A stretch of 64,000 nucleotides of DNA from Denitromonas halophila. Lineage in GTDB: Bacteria; Pseudomonadota; Gammaproteobacteria; Burkholderiales; Rhodocyclaceae. The position numbers and the translations under genes are program-made. The stretch spans positions 56,581 to 120,580 of the forward strand of contig NZ_VMNK01000004.1 in the NCBI RefSeq assembly GCF_007625155.1, in the 5' to 3' direction. This document shows positions 45,801 to 54,692 of this stretch, piece by piece. The notes under the pieces were generated by a model. The model did not search any database. It was not told where the DNA came from and was given only the letters and a program-made list of their open reading frames with translations. The first letter of the stretch is position 1; every line of letters begins with the position of its first letter.

Positions 45801-46610
45801 GTTGACGATGTCGGTGAGCTTGGCGCCGGTGAGTAGCTGCATCTGTCGCGCCTTGGCGAGCAGGCGCAGCGACATCGGCCATTGGTCGGACTGGAAGACG
45901 AGATCGAGCAGGTGGATGTGGTCGAAGGCGCTGCGGCCGGTGGCATGCAGGGCGAAGGACTCATTGGCACCGTGCATGCGCAGGCGGCAGATGTTTTCGT
46001 TAACGTAATAGGCCGGCCCGACGGCGGCCAGGCGCATCCACAGATACAGGTCGCCGAGCATGGGCAGGAACAGCGGATAGGCACCGCCCACCTTTTCACA
46101 CATGCTGCGACGGAACACCCCGAAGGACAGCGGGATGTAGTTCTGGATGATGAGCGAGGCCATGTCCTCGACCACGCCGCTGCGATCATGCGGAATCCAG
46201 GTCATTGGCTGTTCGGGGGCGTCCCGCCCGCCATGCGTGGTGTGCCAGCCGGTGTAGGCGTAGCTGCACTCGGGGTAGGCGTCGAGTCCGTTGCAGGTGG
46301 CCTCGAGAAAGGTCGGGCCCCACAGGTCGTCCGCCGGCAGGATCACCACGTACTCTGCTGCCGTCAGCTCGTAGCCGCGCTTCATGTTGCCGACCGCGCC
46401 GAGATTGGTGTCGTTGCGGTGATAGCGGATGCGGCTGTCCTGCGCCATCCACCGCGCGGCGACCTCGGGGGTGTCGTCGGTCGAGGCGTTGTCCATCACC
46501 AGCACCTGGTAGTCGCCCCGGGTCTGCGCGGCGATGGCCGCCAGACATTCGTCGAGGAAGTGGGCGTAGTTGTAGCAGGGGATGATGATGTCGATGCGGT
46601 GCTCGGCCAT
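42861..46610 (-). CDS. Giant multi-domain glycosyltransferase
   Basis: A 1249-residue protein with at least four glycosyltransferase-like modules. Residues 1-230: GT2 (IDIIIPCYNYAHFLDECL; ILPADDLWG as the DxD-like site). About 375-600: degenerate GT2-like (LLADTLDSVAQQPYPLW; YCDDDVSRHG). About 618-860: second clear GT2 (VDIIIPFRNHLEYLSPLL; VLMHNDVQVLNG). About 900-1249: GT4/GT1-like B fold (PRIGWAGAMQHAGDLALIRD; PLEINAFNEAKSNLRLLDYG). No membrane segment is seen. Such multi-domain enzymes often build or transfer a short glycan. Last gene of the sugar operon, next to the flagellins, so flagellin is a plausible acceptor; O-antigen is the alternative. Confidence 0.88.
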   Translation of the reverse strand: MAEHRIDIIIPCYNYAHFLDECLAAIAAQTRGDYQVLVMDNASTDDTPEVAARWMAQDSRIRYHRNDTNLGAVGNMKRGYELTAAEYVVILPADDLWGPTFLEATCNGLDAYPECSYAYTGWHTTHGGRDAPEQPMTWIPHDRSGVVEDMASLIIQNYIPLSFGVFRRSMCEKVGGAYPLFLPMLGDLYLWMRLAAVGPAYYVNENICRLRMHGANESFALHATGRSAFDHIHLLDLVFQSDQWPMSLRLLAKARQMQLLTGAKLTDIVNSLGSKEAIPIFKEYVDGARDDLIVVTAMAIRACSGRAAGLSDTLHDANAMLARMAAEKTGTQALNLLGQTPDSQSGAMNRDYESFLNARNYLETDHTLLQRVMRHWPQEPRIHLLVHAVAADYGLLADTLDSVAQQPYPLWTLTVLAPTPCPDPAIEDVANIEWRIAPTHRDVKAISDAAVAENGCDVVALLPPGSRLDPFCLWRIAHEFATNTSIGACYCDDDVSRHGDDRVEPRFKPDMLPDMLTATDYVGPLWMRRTAYAAAGGCSELPGAHFYDLTLRVLDQIGAPAIGHIPDPLLSLPVSPHVLISDGDAMAAVQAHLARREVSGRVRPGHLHATWRIEYQHSTTPSVDIIIPFRNHLEYLSPLLESLLDKTDYAEARITLVNNASDDPDMLAWLATQIATHPDRLRRMDIDGEWNICRLFNTAVSASEAEFVVLMHNDVQVLNGNWLSRLLNHGQRPEVAAVAPRLVTPGSQALDFTGSVVGLAPFIGSPDTGERTMLHPGYLGRQQTDVNCSVLDSAVLLLRRSHFNAIGGMDESQHLSYPTAELTLRLAAHGRLVWTPWSTVAHYDDDAPPREAIAIVEHEVEQASNELARLKQERQLITRCLPLIRHDPAWNPNLLLGHQDTRIDTGCAVGWRHLPMTDMPRIIADPVSGAGEYRVTGPLRAARRAGKALGAFFSYPDSRKRRIPTLADLVRLDGARSFILHHGFSNQHIQLLQQLQTYAPELLRVASMDDLATAVPEKSNLFDHWSRDTRSRVRNAIGLCDRLIVSTEPLAEFARHMIDDIRVVPNRLEWARWGHVASQRRVSTKPRIGWAGAMQHAGDLALIRDAIIETHQEADWVFFGMCPEDIKPYVREVHDWVNFDDYPEKLASLNLDLAVAPLEINAFNEAKSNLRLLDYGLLGWPVVCTDVEPYRSAPVTRVNNSTREWVDAIRAHLNDLDATAKAGDRLRDWVLADYILEHHVDDWLAQHLP

Positions 46611-46633
46611 GAGGGCGTCCTTGAATGAGCGGG

Positions 46634-47362
46634 TCAGGCGCGACGGCGCAGATAGCCGTGCGGCGCGACGGAGACGGCCAGTTTGGCGTCCATGGCGTGG
46701 TCGATTTCGAATTCGGGGTGCGTCTTGAGCCAGGCGTGCACGGCGGTTTTCGGGTTGTCGCCGGGCGCCCAGGGCCGGTCGCCGAACAGCGACGCCGGCA
46801 TGTCTTCGACCACAGTGTCCATCACCACGCAGTAGCTGCCCGGCGAGGTGAGCGGGGCGTAGCGTTCGAGTTCGCCGAGCACGTGCTCATGGGTGTGGTT
46901 GGAGTCGAGCACCACCATCACCTTCTTGCCTTCGGCCGCGGCTGCGGCCTGGGCGACGATGGCGGCATCCAGGCTGGAGCCTTCGATCATGCGGATGCGG
47001 CGGGCCATGGGGTGCGATTCGATGGCCTCGCGATTGTGGGCGCGGATGTCGATGTCGATGCCCAGCACTTCGCCGCGTCCGAGCATCTGCATCATCGAGG
47101 CGTAGAAGATCAGCGAACCGCCGCGGGCGATGCCGGTCTCGATCACCAGCTCGGGCTGAATGCGCCACATCAGCTCCTGCATGGCGAGGATGTCGGTCGG
47201 GTACTGGATGATCGGCCGCCCCATCCACTCGAAGTGGTAGGAATAGCGCAACTGCTGGGCGCGGTCCATCCAGGCGCGGGACAGCTGCCGGAATTCGGCG
47301 TCGTCCGCCTGGGCCTGGATTTCTTTCGCGCAGTCGGCGGCGAACTGTTGGTGGTCGTCCAT
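46634..47362 (-). CDS. CmcI-family (cephalosporin hydroxylase-like) SAM methyltransferase
   Basis: A 242-residue class I methyltransferase-fold protein of the CmcI/rhamnosyl O-methyltransferase group. YPTDILAMQELMWRIQPELV and the SAM motif VIETGIARGGSLIFYASMM are diagnostic, with the metal/acid-binding VLDSNHTHEHVLGEL downstream. In polysaccharide clusters these proteins O-methylate sugars. It overlaps the upstream reductase by one base and lies 23 bases before the glycosyltransferase gene. Confidence 0.85.
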   Translation of the reverse strand: MDDHQQFAADCAKEIQAQADDAEFRQLSRAWMDRAQQLRYSYHFEWMGRPIIQYPTDILAMQELMWRIQPELVIETGIARGGSLIFYASMMQMLGRGEVLGIDIDIRAHNREAIESHPMARRIRMIEGSSLDAAIVAQAAAAAEGKKVMVVLDSNHTHEHVLGELERYAPLTSPGSYCVVMDTVVEDMPASLFGDRPWAPGDNPKTAVHAWLKTHPEFEIDHAMDAKLAVSVAPHGYLRRRA

Positions 47363-48279
47363 TACGAACTCCTGTGGTGCTGGCGCGGCTGGCGCCAGTC
47401 GGCAAGCGTGTGAATGAGGCCGTCTTCAAGCGTGACCGTTGGTTGCCAGCCAGTCGCGCGCAGCCGGGTGATGTCGCCGACGAGCAGGGGCGGATCGTCG
47501 GCGGGCACGGCGATGGCGCCGAAGTCGGGGGTGCCGGTCCAATGCATCAGCCGCGCCAGGGTGAGCACGAGGTGGCGCAGCTGCACCGGGATGCCCGAGG
47601 CGATGTTGAACACCCCGTCGTCGGCCACGTCGAGCAGGTGCGCGAAGGCCGCCGCGACATCATCCACATGCAGAAAATCGCGATATTGCTGGCCATGGCT
47701 GCAGCGAACCGGCTCACCGGCGTCCATCGCCCGCATCACCGAGGGGATCAGCCGGCCGGCTGCCTCGCCCGGGCCGTAGGGGAAGAACACCCGCGCCCAG
47801 GCCAGTTGCGTGTCAGTGCCGGCCAGCAGGTGGCGGGCCAGGTGGTGGGTGGCGAGCTTGGCTTCGCCGTAGAGGCTGCGCGGGGCACAGGGGGTGACGT
47901 CCTCCCGGCAGAAGCCGTGGCTCCAGTCGTATTCGGCACAGGTGCCGGAGACGACGGCGCGCTTGCCCCCATTCTCGGCGAAGGCTCGCAGCAGCGACAG
48001 GCTGGCGCTCATCCAATCCAGATTGTCCGGTGCTTGCCAGAAGCGGCCGTGTTCGGTGTTCCAGGCCAGATGCAGCAGGTGGGTGGGGCGCAGGTGGCCG
48101 AGCAGTTGGGCGGTGGCGTCGGTGTCGAACAGATCGGCGGTGTGCCAGGAGGCCAACGCGCTATCGGTGTCCTGCGGCTGCCGGCTGACGGCGCTGACCC
48201 GCCATCCGCGTGCGGCCAGCAGCGGCAGCACCGCGCGGCCGATGAAGCCGTTTGCGCCGGTGACCAGCACATGCTTCAT
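47362..48279 (-). CDS. NAD-dependent epimerase/reductase of the extended SDR family
   Basis: Nucleotide-sugar-modifying enzyme of 305 residues from the ATG at 48279. The Rossmann motif TGANGFIGRAVLPLL and the catalytic pair YGEAK (Y-x3-K, about residue 141) are present, with a Thr/Ser candidate in VSGTCAEYDW. In context it may reduce the 4-keto group of the CDP-sugar intermediate, or epimerise it. Start and stop overlap both neighbours (ATGA with the methyltransferase, one base with CmcI). Confidence 0.85.
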   Translation of the reverse strand: MKHVLVTGANGFIGRAVLPLLAARGWRVSAVSRQPQDTDSALASWHTADLFDTDATAQLLGHLRPTHLLHLAWNTEHGRFWQAPDNLDWMSASLSLLRAFAENGGKRAVVSGTCAEYDWSHGFCREDVTPCAPRSLYGEAKLATHHLARHLLAGTDTQLAWARVFFPYGPGEAAGRLIPSVMRAMDAGEPVRCSHGQQYRDFLHVDDVAAAFAHLLDVADDGVFNIASGIPVQLRHLVLTLARLMHWTGTPDFGAIAVPADDPPLLVGDITRLRATGWQPTVTLEDGLIHTLADWRQPRQHHRSS

Positions 48280-49502
48280 GCGTGCACCGCCAGGTCGGGG
48301 ATGGCGGTGACGAAGCGCGCGCCCCACTGGCGGGCTTCGGCCATCTGGCCAATGACCTCATCGCGCAGGTTCCAGGGCAGGATCACGATCCACGCCGGCT
48401 GGTCGGCGATCAGGTGCTCGGGTGACACGATGGGGATGCGGCTGCCGGGCAGAAACTTGCCCTGCTTGGCGGGGTTGCGGTCGACGACGTAGGCCAGCAG
48501 GTCGGCGCGGATGCCGGCGAAGTTGATCAGCGTATTGCCCTTGGCGGCCGCCCCGTAGGCGGCGACCCGCTCGCCACGCGCCTTGCACTCGAGCAAGAAG
48601 CCGACAAAGGCGTTCTTGATGGCCTCGGCGCGCGCCTGGAAGCTGTGATAGGTGTCGCGCTGCGTGAGTCCGGCCTGCGTCTCGCGCGCCAACATCGCCG
48701 CGACCGCGGGCGACACTTCGTGTGGCCCACCAGTGCGTTGCGCAAAGACCCGCAGGCTGCCGCCATGCGTGGGCCATTCCTCGACATCGAACACCTGCAG
48801 GCCATTGGCCTTGAAGATGCGCGCCACGGCGGTCAGCGACAGATAGGAAAAGTGTTCGTGATAGATGGTGTCGAACTGGCAGTGTTCGAGCAGCTTGAGC
48901 AGGTGCGGAAACTCGAAGGTGGCGACGCCGGCTGGTGTGAGCAGCCGGGCAAAGCCGGCCACGAAGTCGTTGATGTCGGGCACATGGGCAAGCACATTGT
49001 TGGCCGCGATCAGGTCCGCCTGCCGGCCTGCCGTTGCCAGTTCATTCGCCAGAGCGGTGCCAAAGAAGCGCTCGATGCTCTCGATGCCCTTGGCGCGCGC
49101 GGCGGCAGCGGTGCTGGCGGTGGGCTCGATGCCGTAGCAGGGGATGCCGGCGGCCTGCACGTATTGGAGCAGGTAGCCGTCGTTGGAGGCGATTTCGACG
49201 ACGCGATGCGCTGCGCTGAGGCCGAAGCGTTCGATCATCGTCGTGACATAGGCTTGCGCGTGCTTCAGCCAGGCGTCCGAGAAGCTGCTGAAGTAGGCGT
49301 AGTCGGCGTCGAACAGCTGGTCGGCCTGGGTGAAGTCTTCGGTCTGCACCAGCCAGCAGTGCTCGCAGACCAGCACGCGCAGCGGATACCAGCGCTCGGG
49401 GCTGTCGAGCTGGTCGGTGCGCAGATAGGCGTTCGACGGGGGCGAGGTGGCCAGGTCAACCAGCGATAGCTGAAGCGGACTTTGGCAGTGGCGGCATTTC
49501 AT
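48276..49502 (-). CDS. C-methyltransferase for NDP-hexose (TylC3-type)
   Basis: A 408-residue SAM-dependent sugar C-methyltransferase. The N-terminal zinc-binding domain has Cys3, Cys6, Cys46 and Cys49. A class I core follows with SAM motif VVEIASNDGYLLQYV and the active-site stretch FDTIYHEHFSYLSL. The C-terminal C-methyltransferase domain (about 250-408) contains YGAAAKGNTLINFAG. Members methylate C-3 of 4-keto-6-deoxy sugars, giving branched sugars. The start at 49502 overlaps the 3,5-epimerase stop (ATGA); a longer frame upstream is out of place. Confidence 0.9.
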   Translation of the reverse strand: MKCRHCQSPLQLSLVDLATSPPSNAYLRTDQLDSPERWYPLRVLVCEHCWLVQTEDFTQADQLFDADYAYFSSFSDAWLKHAQAYVTTMIERFGLSAAHRVVEIASNDGYLLQYVQAAGIPCYGIEPTASTAAAARAKGIESIERFFGTALANELATAGRQADLIAANNVLAHVPDINDFVAGFARLLTPAGVATFEFPHLLKLLEHCQFDTIYHEHFSYLSLTAVARIFKANGLQVFDVEEWPTHGGSLRVFAQRTGGPHEVSPAVAAMLARETQAGLTQRDTYHSFQARAEAIKNAFVGFLLECKARGERVAAYGAAAKGNTLINFAGIRADLLAYVVDRNPAKQGKFLPGSRIPIVSPEHLIADQPAWIVILPWNLRDEVIGQMAEARQWGARFVTAIPDLAVHA

Positions 49503-50086
49503 GCGCTCAGACCTGTGAAATCCGGGTGAATGTGGGGCAGCGCGAGATCGCGCTCGGAGCGCTCGGCGATGGGCAGCGGCCAGTCGATCGCGAGTTGCGG
49601 GTCGAGTGCGTCGATACCGTCTTCGGCCTCGGGTGTGTAGGCGGCGGTGTGCAGGTAGAGCAACTCGGTGTCGTCGCTGAGTGTTTGCAGACCGTGGGCG
49701 AAACCGGCTGGGATGAGCAGGCCGGTGAGGTTGTCCCGCGACAGCACGTCGGCATGCCACTGGAGGAAGGTTGGCGAGCCGGCGCGCAGATCGACCGCGA
49801 CGTCAAACACCGCGCCGCGCAGGCACTGCACGAACTTGACCTCGGCGTGCGGAGGGTGCTGGAAGTGCAGGCCACGAACCGTGCCGGCGGCGTAGGTGCG
49901 GGTCCGGTTGATCTGGGCAATCGCCGCGTCGATGCCGCAGGCAGTAAACAGACTGCTGCAATACAGGCGCTCAAGCGCGCCGCGCGCATCTTCCAGCGGA
50001 AAGCGCTGGACCCGTTTGAGCCCGGCCAGCGGCGTGTCTTCGACCAGAAAGCGCCCGTTGGCGACGCGACCGTCGGGGCCGGTCAT
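49499..50086 (-). CDS. dTDP-4-dehydrorhamnose 3,5-epimerase-like (RfbC-type) protein
   Basis: Cupin-fold sugar epimerase of 195 residues from the ATG at 50086. Catalytic His is in TVRGLHFQ, followed by EVKFVQCLRGAVFDVAVDLR and the PAGFAHGLQTLSDDTELLY region. With rfbF and rfbG upstream, its substrate is probably CDP-4-keto-6-deoxyglucose rather than the dTDP sugar; no rfbA, rfbB or rfbD lies in the window. It overlaps both neighbours by four bases. Confidence 0.87.
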   Translation of the reverse strand: MTGPDGRVANGRFLVEDTPLAGLKRVQRFPLEDARGALERLYCSSLFTACGIDAAIAQINRTRTYAAGTVRGLHFQHPPHAEVKFVQCLRGAVFDVAVDLRAGSPTFLQWHADVLSRDNLTGLLIPAGFAHGLQTLSDDTELLYLHTAAYTPEAEDGIDALDPQLAIDWPLPIAERSERDLALPHIHPDFTGLSA

Positions 50087-51198
50087 GCGGGTCTTCCGAG
50101 TGTGGCGATGGCCGCTTCCTGCGCGGCGATCTGCGCCAGGCACAGTGCCGCGGCATCGGCGCCGTGCCGGACCTCGCGATACCACTGCGCGGTGCGCTCG
50201 AGGGCGTCGGGCAGCGGGCAGACCGGCTGCCAGCCGAGGCGAGCGCGGGCCTGGGTGCAGTCGAGGCGAAGTTGTTCGGCTTCATGCAGCACCGCACCCG
50301 TCGGCGTGTCGGTGTGCCAGCGGGCGGTGTCGCCCCAGTGACGGCACAGTGCGTCGGCAACCTTGGCCACCGGCAGGGCGTCGCGATTGTCGGGGCCGAA
50401 GTTCCAGCCGGTGGCATCGGCCGGATCGTGCTGCAGCAGGCGCGCGGTCAGCAGCAGATAGCCCCACAGCGGTTCAAGCACATGCTGCCAGGGGCGCACG
50501 GCGGCAGGATTGCGGATGAGCGCTGACTGGTCTTGCGCGAAGGCGCGGATCATGTCGGGGATGAGTCGGTCTTCGGCCCAGTCGCCGCCGCCGATGACAT
50601 TGCCGGCGCGGGCCGAGGCCACCGCCACGCCGTGTTCGGCGATCCGCTCGGGCGGGAAAAAGCTTGCCCGCCAGCTCTCGACGACCAGCTCGGTGCAGCC
50701 CTTGCTGGCGCTATACGGGTCGGTGCCGCCCATGGCGTCGGTTTCGCGAAACCCGTCGGGCGGCAATTTGCCGGGGCGGTTGTCGTAGCATTTGTCGCTG
50801 CTGACCACGAGCACGGCGCGGGCTGAGTCGACCGTGCGAACGGCGTCGAGCAGGTGTGCCGTGCCCATGACATTGGTGGCGAAGGTGGCGACCGGTTCGC
50901 GGTAGGACAGGCGCACCAGCGGCTGGGCGGCCAGGTGCAGTACGATGTCGGGCCGGGCGCGAACCAAGGCCCTGTGCAGGGCGTCGGCATCGCGGATGTC
51001 GCCGACGGTCGAGTCAAGGTGATCGCCGACCTTGGCCAGCGTGAACAGGTTGGGGGTGGTGTCTGGCGCCAGCGCGTAGCCGTACACCTCGGCGCCGAGG
51101 TGCTTGAGCCACAGGCTCAGCCAGCCGCCCTTGAAGCCGGTGTGGCCGGTCAGGAAGACCCGCCGGCCAGCGAAGGCTTTGCGGATCAACCCCAGCAT
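50083..51198 (-). CDS. rfbG: CDP-glucose 4,6-dehydratase
   Basis: SDR enzyme converting CDP-glucose to CDP-4-keto-6-deoxyglucose. It has 371 residues: cofactor loop [15 protein letters not shown] (the RfbG hallmark), [14 protein letters not shown] with the YxxxK pair, and the [20 protein letters not shown] insertion preceding it. It starts within the 3' end of rfbF (13-base overlap). It makes the branch intermediate for the rest of the island. Confidence 0.94.
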   Translation of the reverse strand: MLGLIRKAFAGRRVFLTGHTGFKGGWLSLWLKHLGAEVYGYALAPDTTPNLFTLAKVGDHLDSTVGDIRDADALHRALVRARPDIVLHLAAQPLVRLSYREPVATFATNVMGTAHLLDAVRTVDSARAVLVVSSDKCYDNRPGKLPPDGFRETDAMGGTDPYSASKGCTELVVESWRASFFPPERIAEHGVAVASARAGNVIGGGDWAEDRLIPDMIRAFAQDQSALIRNPAAVRPWQHVLEPLWGYLLLTARLLQHDPADATGWNFGPDNRDALPVAKVADALCRHWGDTARWHTDTPTGAVLHEAEQLRLDCTQARARLGWQPVCPLPDALERTAQWYREVRHGADAAALCLAQIAAQEAAIATLGRPA

Positions 51199-51959
51199 TT
51201 CCAGGGTGCCTTGCCTGAGGCCCAGAGTGTTTCGAGCAGGTTCTTTTCGCGTAGCGTGTCCATCGGCTGCCAGAAGCCGCTGTGGCGGAAGGCGCGCAGC
51301 TCGTCGCGGCGGATGAGCTCCGCCACCGGTTCGTTCTCCCAGGTGGTGGCGTCGTCGGCGATGGTGTCGATGACCTTGGGTGAGAGAACGAAAAAGCCGC
51401 CATTGATCAGGTTGCCGTCGCCGGCGGGTTTCTCCTTGAAGCCGCTGACGGTGTCGCCGTCGAGCGCCAGCGTGCCGAAGCGCCCCGGTGGTGCGACGGC
51501 GGTGACCGTCGCGAGCTTGCCGTGCGCCTTGTGGTGACGGGCGAGGGCCGTGAGATCGACATTGCCGAGGCCGTCGCCGTAGGTGAAGAAGAAGGCCTCT
51601 TCGTCTTCAAGATAGCGCCGCACCCGGGCCAGGCGACCGCCGGTCATGGTGTGCTCGCCAGTGTCGACCAGGGTGACGCGCCAGGGCTCGGTGTGCTGTT
51701 CGTGCACTTCCATGCGGTTGTCGCGCATGTCGAAGGTGACGTCGGAAGTGTGCAGGAAGTAGTTGGCGAAGTATTCCTTCACCACATAGCCCTTGTAGCC
51801 GAGGCAGATGATGAACTCGGTGACGCCGTGGCAGGTGAAGATCTTCATCAGATGCCACAGGATCGGCCGGCCGCCAATGTCGACCATCGGTTTGGGCTTG
51901 AGATGGGTTTCTTCGGCCAGTCGGCTGCCCAGCCCGCCGGCGAGGATGACTGCTTTCAT
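51186..51959 (-). CDS. rfbF: Glucose-1-phosphate cytidylyltransferase
   Basis: Activates glucose 1-phosphate with CTP to CDP-glucose, the entry step for CDP-deoxysugars. It has 257 residues, beginning [18 protein letters not shown] with the nucleotidyl-transfer signature, then [20 protein letters not shown] and [10 protein letters not shown] (metal-binding Asp), and [16 protein letters not shown] at the end. These match RfbF rather than RmlA. It is 97 bases downstream of the phosphatase gene. Confidence 0.95.
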   Translation of the reverse strand: MKAVILAGGLGSRLAEETHLKPKPMVDIGGRPILWHLMKIFTCHGVTEFIICLGYKGYVVKEYFANYFLHTSDVTFDMRDNRMEVHEQHTEPWRVTLVDTGEHTMTGGRLARVRRYLEDEEAFFFTYGDGLGNVDLTALARHHKAHGKLATVTAVAPPGRFGTLALDGDTVSGFKEKPAGDGNLINGGFFVLSPKVIDTIADDATTWENEPVAELIRRDELRAFRHSGFWQPMDTLREKNLLETLWASGKAPWKCWG

Positions 51960-52056
51960 ACGCGCGTGCCTGTGGAATGTTGGGACTATGGTAGCTGCAT
52001 CGGCCGCCGACGATGGTCAAAACAGGCGGTGGTTTCCCCCCTTTTTCGGGTTTGGG

Positions 52057-52704
52057 TCAGTCGACCAGCAGATGTGCGGACGGCGTTGGCAGGTGCGTCC
52101 AGCCGGCGCGCAGTGCATCGGGCGTGATCGCGCCGTAGCCCCAAGTGGCGGCAAAGAAGGGCAGCGCGTTGGCGCTGGCCGATTCGCCGTCTTCGAGGCG
52201 GTCGCCGACATAGGCGGCGGTGTCGGTGGAGATGGTCAGGTCGGACAACAGGCGAGCGATCATGGCGGCCTTGTTGGGGAGTCGTGGGGTGACCATGTCG
52301 AGCGCGTAGATAGCGTCGAAATACGCGCGCCAGCCGAGCAGGTCGAGAATCTTGAGGGTGGGCGCGAGGCGTTTGTTGGTGGCGATGTGCAGGGTGATGC
52401 CCTGGCTGTGAAGACTGGCGAGCATGTCGCCGACGCCGTCGTAGGCGGTGGTTTGCTTGAGCCCTTCGCCGTCGTAAGCGGCCTTGAAGTGCTCGGTGAG
52501 TGTAGCGATGGTGTCGGCGTTGTCGCTCCCGCTGAGCAGTTGCAGGGTTTCCGTGAGCGGTGGGCCGATGATGTCTGCCGTGATGGGTCGGATCGGCGTT
52601 TTGCCGGCGGCGTCAAAGGCGGCCTGAAAACTGGCGAGAATGGCTGGGGCGGAGTCGATCAGCGTGCCGTCGAGATCGAAAATGATGTGGGCGTAACGAG
52701 GCAT
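52057..52704 (-). CDS. HAD-superfamily phosphatase (Gph/PGP-like)
   Basis: A 215-residue hydrolase from the ATG at 52704. Motif I is FDLDGTLIDSAPAIL with the nucleophilic Asp, motif II ATNKR, motif III Lys in LPNKAAM, motif IV YVGDRLEDGESA. The cap domain (about 15-85) is of the C1 type. Phosphoglycolate or a sugar phosphate could be the substrate; its place before rfbF is suggestive but not proof of a role in sugar synthesis. Confidence 0.82.
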   Translation of the reverse strand: MPRYAHIIFDLDGTLIDSAPAILASFQAAFDAAGKTPIRPITADIIGPPLTETLQLLSGSDNADTIATLTEHFKAAYDGEGLKQTTAYDGVGDMLASLHSQGITLHIATNKRLAPTLKILDLLGWRAYFDAIYALDMVTPRLPNKAAMIARLLSDLTISTDTAAYVGDRLEDGESASANALPFFAATWGYGAITPDALRAGWTHLPTPSAHLLVD

Positions 52705-52769
52705 GGGCGAGGTGGTCGCGGGGGGTGGTCGGGCCGCCATTTTGGCACGCGCGGCGGGTGTGCGCGGCT

Positions 52770-54560
52770 TCAGGCGACCATGACGCGATTCTTGCCGGCG
52801 CGCTTGGCGCGATACATGGCCTTGTCGGCGCGGTCGATGGCGGTCGCGGCGGCTTCGTCGGCTTCAAGGCGGGCCACGCCGGCGCTAAAGGTGATCAGCA
52901 GTTTTTGTCCTTCGGCCAGGAAGTAGCGGGTGGTCAGGGCGCGCTGTAGCCGCGTGACGGCGGCGACGGCGTGTTCGACGTCGGTGTCGGGCAGGATGAC
53001 CACAAACTCTTCGCCGCCGTAGCGCCCGAGGCTGTCTTGCGGGCGAAGATTGCCGCGAATGACCTCAGCGAGGTGCTGAAGCGCGGCGTCCCCGGCGTGG
53101 TGGCCGTGGGTGTCGTTGATGCGCTTGAAGTTATCGACGTCGAGCAGGCCGACACAGAGCGGAACATCGCGGCGCCGTGCTCGGGAGATTTCGCGCTCCA
53201 GGGCTTCGTCGAGCCCCTTGCGGTTGAGTGCGCCGGTGAGCGGGTCGTGGCGTACGAGTTCGCTGGTGTGATGTAGCTCGTTCTGGAGTTTGCCGATCTC
53301 GACGTTGGCTTGTTCGACTTGTTGTTGCAGTGAGGTGAGGTCGTCGCGGGAGCGGCGGGCGTCTTCTTGGGCAACGCGGGTTTCGCGCAGCATGTCCTCG
53401 ACGACGTTGCTGAGTTCGCTGATGTCTTTGGCTTCGGCAATGCGAATCGAGGAGCGCTCGAGGTTGTCATGGAAGCTGCCGGCGGATTCGCTCATGTCGG
53501 CGAGTCGGTCGACGAAGCCGGCAAGCATCTGTTTGAGGCGAAACTGCGCGTCGGTCAGTTCTTGCTTGAGGCGGCCTTGCTGGTCGATGACGTCGCGCAG
53601 GCGGCGCTCGACTTCATCAAGGATTCGGATGTCCAGCGGTTGCGCAAAGGCTTCGCTGACCACGCTGAGCTGCCCGGTGAGCCATTTGTCGTCGATGACG
53701 AGCTTGCTGATGTTGTCGATCAACAACTGCACTAAAGCAATGAGCGCCCGCCGGATGCCGGATAGGTCTTCTCCACTCCATTCGAGTTTGAGGATGAGCT
53801 CATGCAGATCTGTCAGCAGGGCGGGTTGTGCGCTGTGGTCGGGCCACGGGTTGAGCCGTGCGCCGAAGTGGGTGACGCAGGTTTGAAGTTCGGGGGCGTC
53901 AGCCAAGAGTGCGCCGACGCCTCGTCGCATGAGTTCATCGAGCGCGCCCGACACTTCCGGCGGGATGCCGGCGTGCACCACTGTGCTGCTCGGCAGCGAT
54001 GCCGGCCCGGGCGCCGGTGCAGGTGCAGTGTCGGGGATTTGGTCTGCCGGTTCGGCGGGCTTAATGCCCGCGGTGTCGTCATCGCTGGCGCTTGATGACC
54101 AGTGTTTGATCAGATTGCTAAGGCGACTGTGAAGAATCGGTGCGGCGGTGCTTGAGGCATCCAGCACATGCTTGAGCGATTCTTTTTTGCGTGCTTTGGT
54201 GAACGCGGCGTGGTGTCGGTCCATGTGATCGATGATCTGCTGTATCAGCGGCGCCCAAGGCACATCCGGTGCGCCGGTGGCCTCCGAAACTTCGCGCAGA
54301 GCGGCACGAACGGCGGGCCAGGACTGGCTGCTGATGGCTTCGTCGAAGCGTCGGGCAAAGCGTTGTTGAGCAGGGGAGGTCTTTGGCAGTTCGGACGCAA
54401 TGCCGCGAAAAGCCTCATCAGGAAATCCGTCGATGCTTTTGGTGCCGGCAATGCGGTGGTAGTAGGCGCGGTAGTTGTCGGGCGTTGGTGCGACGCGGTC
54501 CATAGCGAGTCGTTTGAGGGACTCACGTGCAATTTCGGAGGGAGTGGAAAAATCCGCCAT
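52770..54560 (-). CDS. Diguanylate cyclase (GGDEF) with large helical N-terminus
   Basis: Makes cyclic di-GMP from two GTP. It has 596 residues with no membrane segment; the N-terminal 390 residues are helical with a Pro/Ala-rich linker (about 170-200). A coiled coil (about 385-435) leads to the GGDEF domain (about 435-596) with active site GRYGGEEFVVIL and an I-site RPQD five residues upstream, so product inhibition is likely. No known sensor domain was recognised in the N-terminus. It could supply the YcgR brake at 35 kb. Confidence 0.93.
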   Translation of the reverse strand: MADFSTPSEIARESLKRLAMDRVAPTPDNYRAYYHRIAGTKSIDGFPDEAFRGIASELPKTSPAQQRFARRFDEAISSQSWPAVRAALREVSEATGAPDVPWAPLIQQIIDHMDRHHAAFTKARKKESLKHVLDASSTAAPILHSRLSNLIKHWSSSASDDDTAGIKPAEPADQIPDTAPAPAPGPASLPSSTVVHAGIPPEVSGALDELMRRGVGALLADAPELQTCVTHFGARLNPWPDHSAQPALLTDLHELILKLEWSGEDLSGIRRALIALVQLLIDNISKLVIDDKWLTGQLSVVSEAFAQPLDIRILDEVERRLRDVIDQQGRLKQELTDAQFRLKQMLAGFVDRLADMSESAGSFHDNLERSSIRIAEAKDISELSNVVEDMLRETRVAQEDARRSRDDLTSLQQQVEQANVEIGKLQNELHHTSELVRHDPLTGALNRKGLDEALEREISRARRRDVPLCVGLLDVDNFKRINDTHGHHAGDAALQHLAEVIRGNLRPQDSLGRYGGEEFVVILPDTDVEHAVAAVTRLQRALTTRYFLAEGQKLLITFSAGVARLEADEAAATAIDRADKAMYRAKRAGKNRVMVA

Positions 54561-54692
54561 GAGTGCGATTGCGCCTTTGAAATGAAGTGCCGACGGTACA
54601 GGTCTACATCGGATTCAAGCAGGACATCTTTAGCGTTTCTGGCGCGGCCAGCCCGGCGCGCAGTGTCAGAATGTGTGCCCGCGGCGCGCCGA

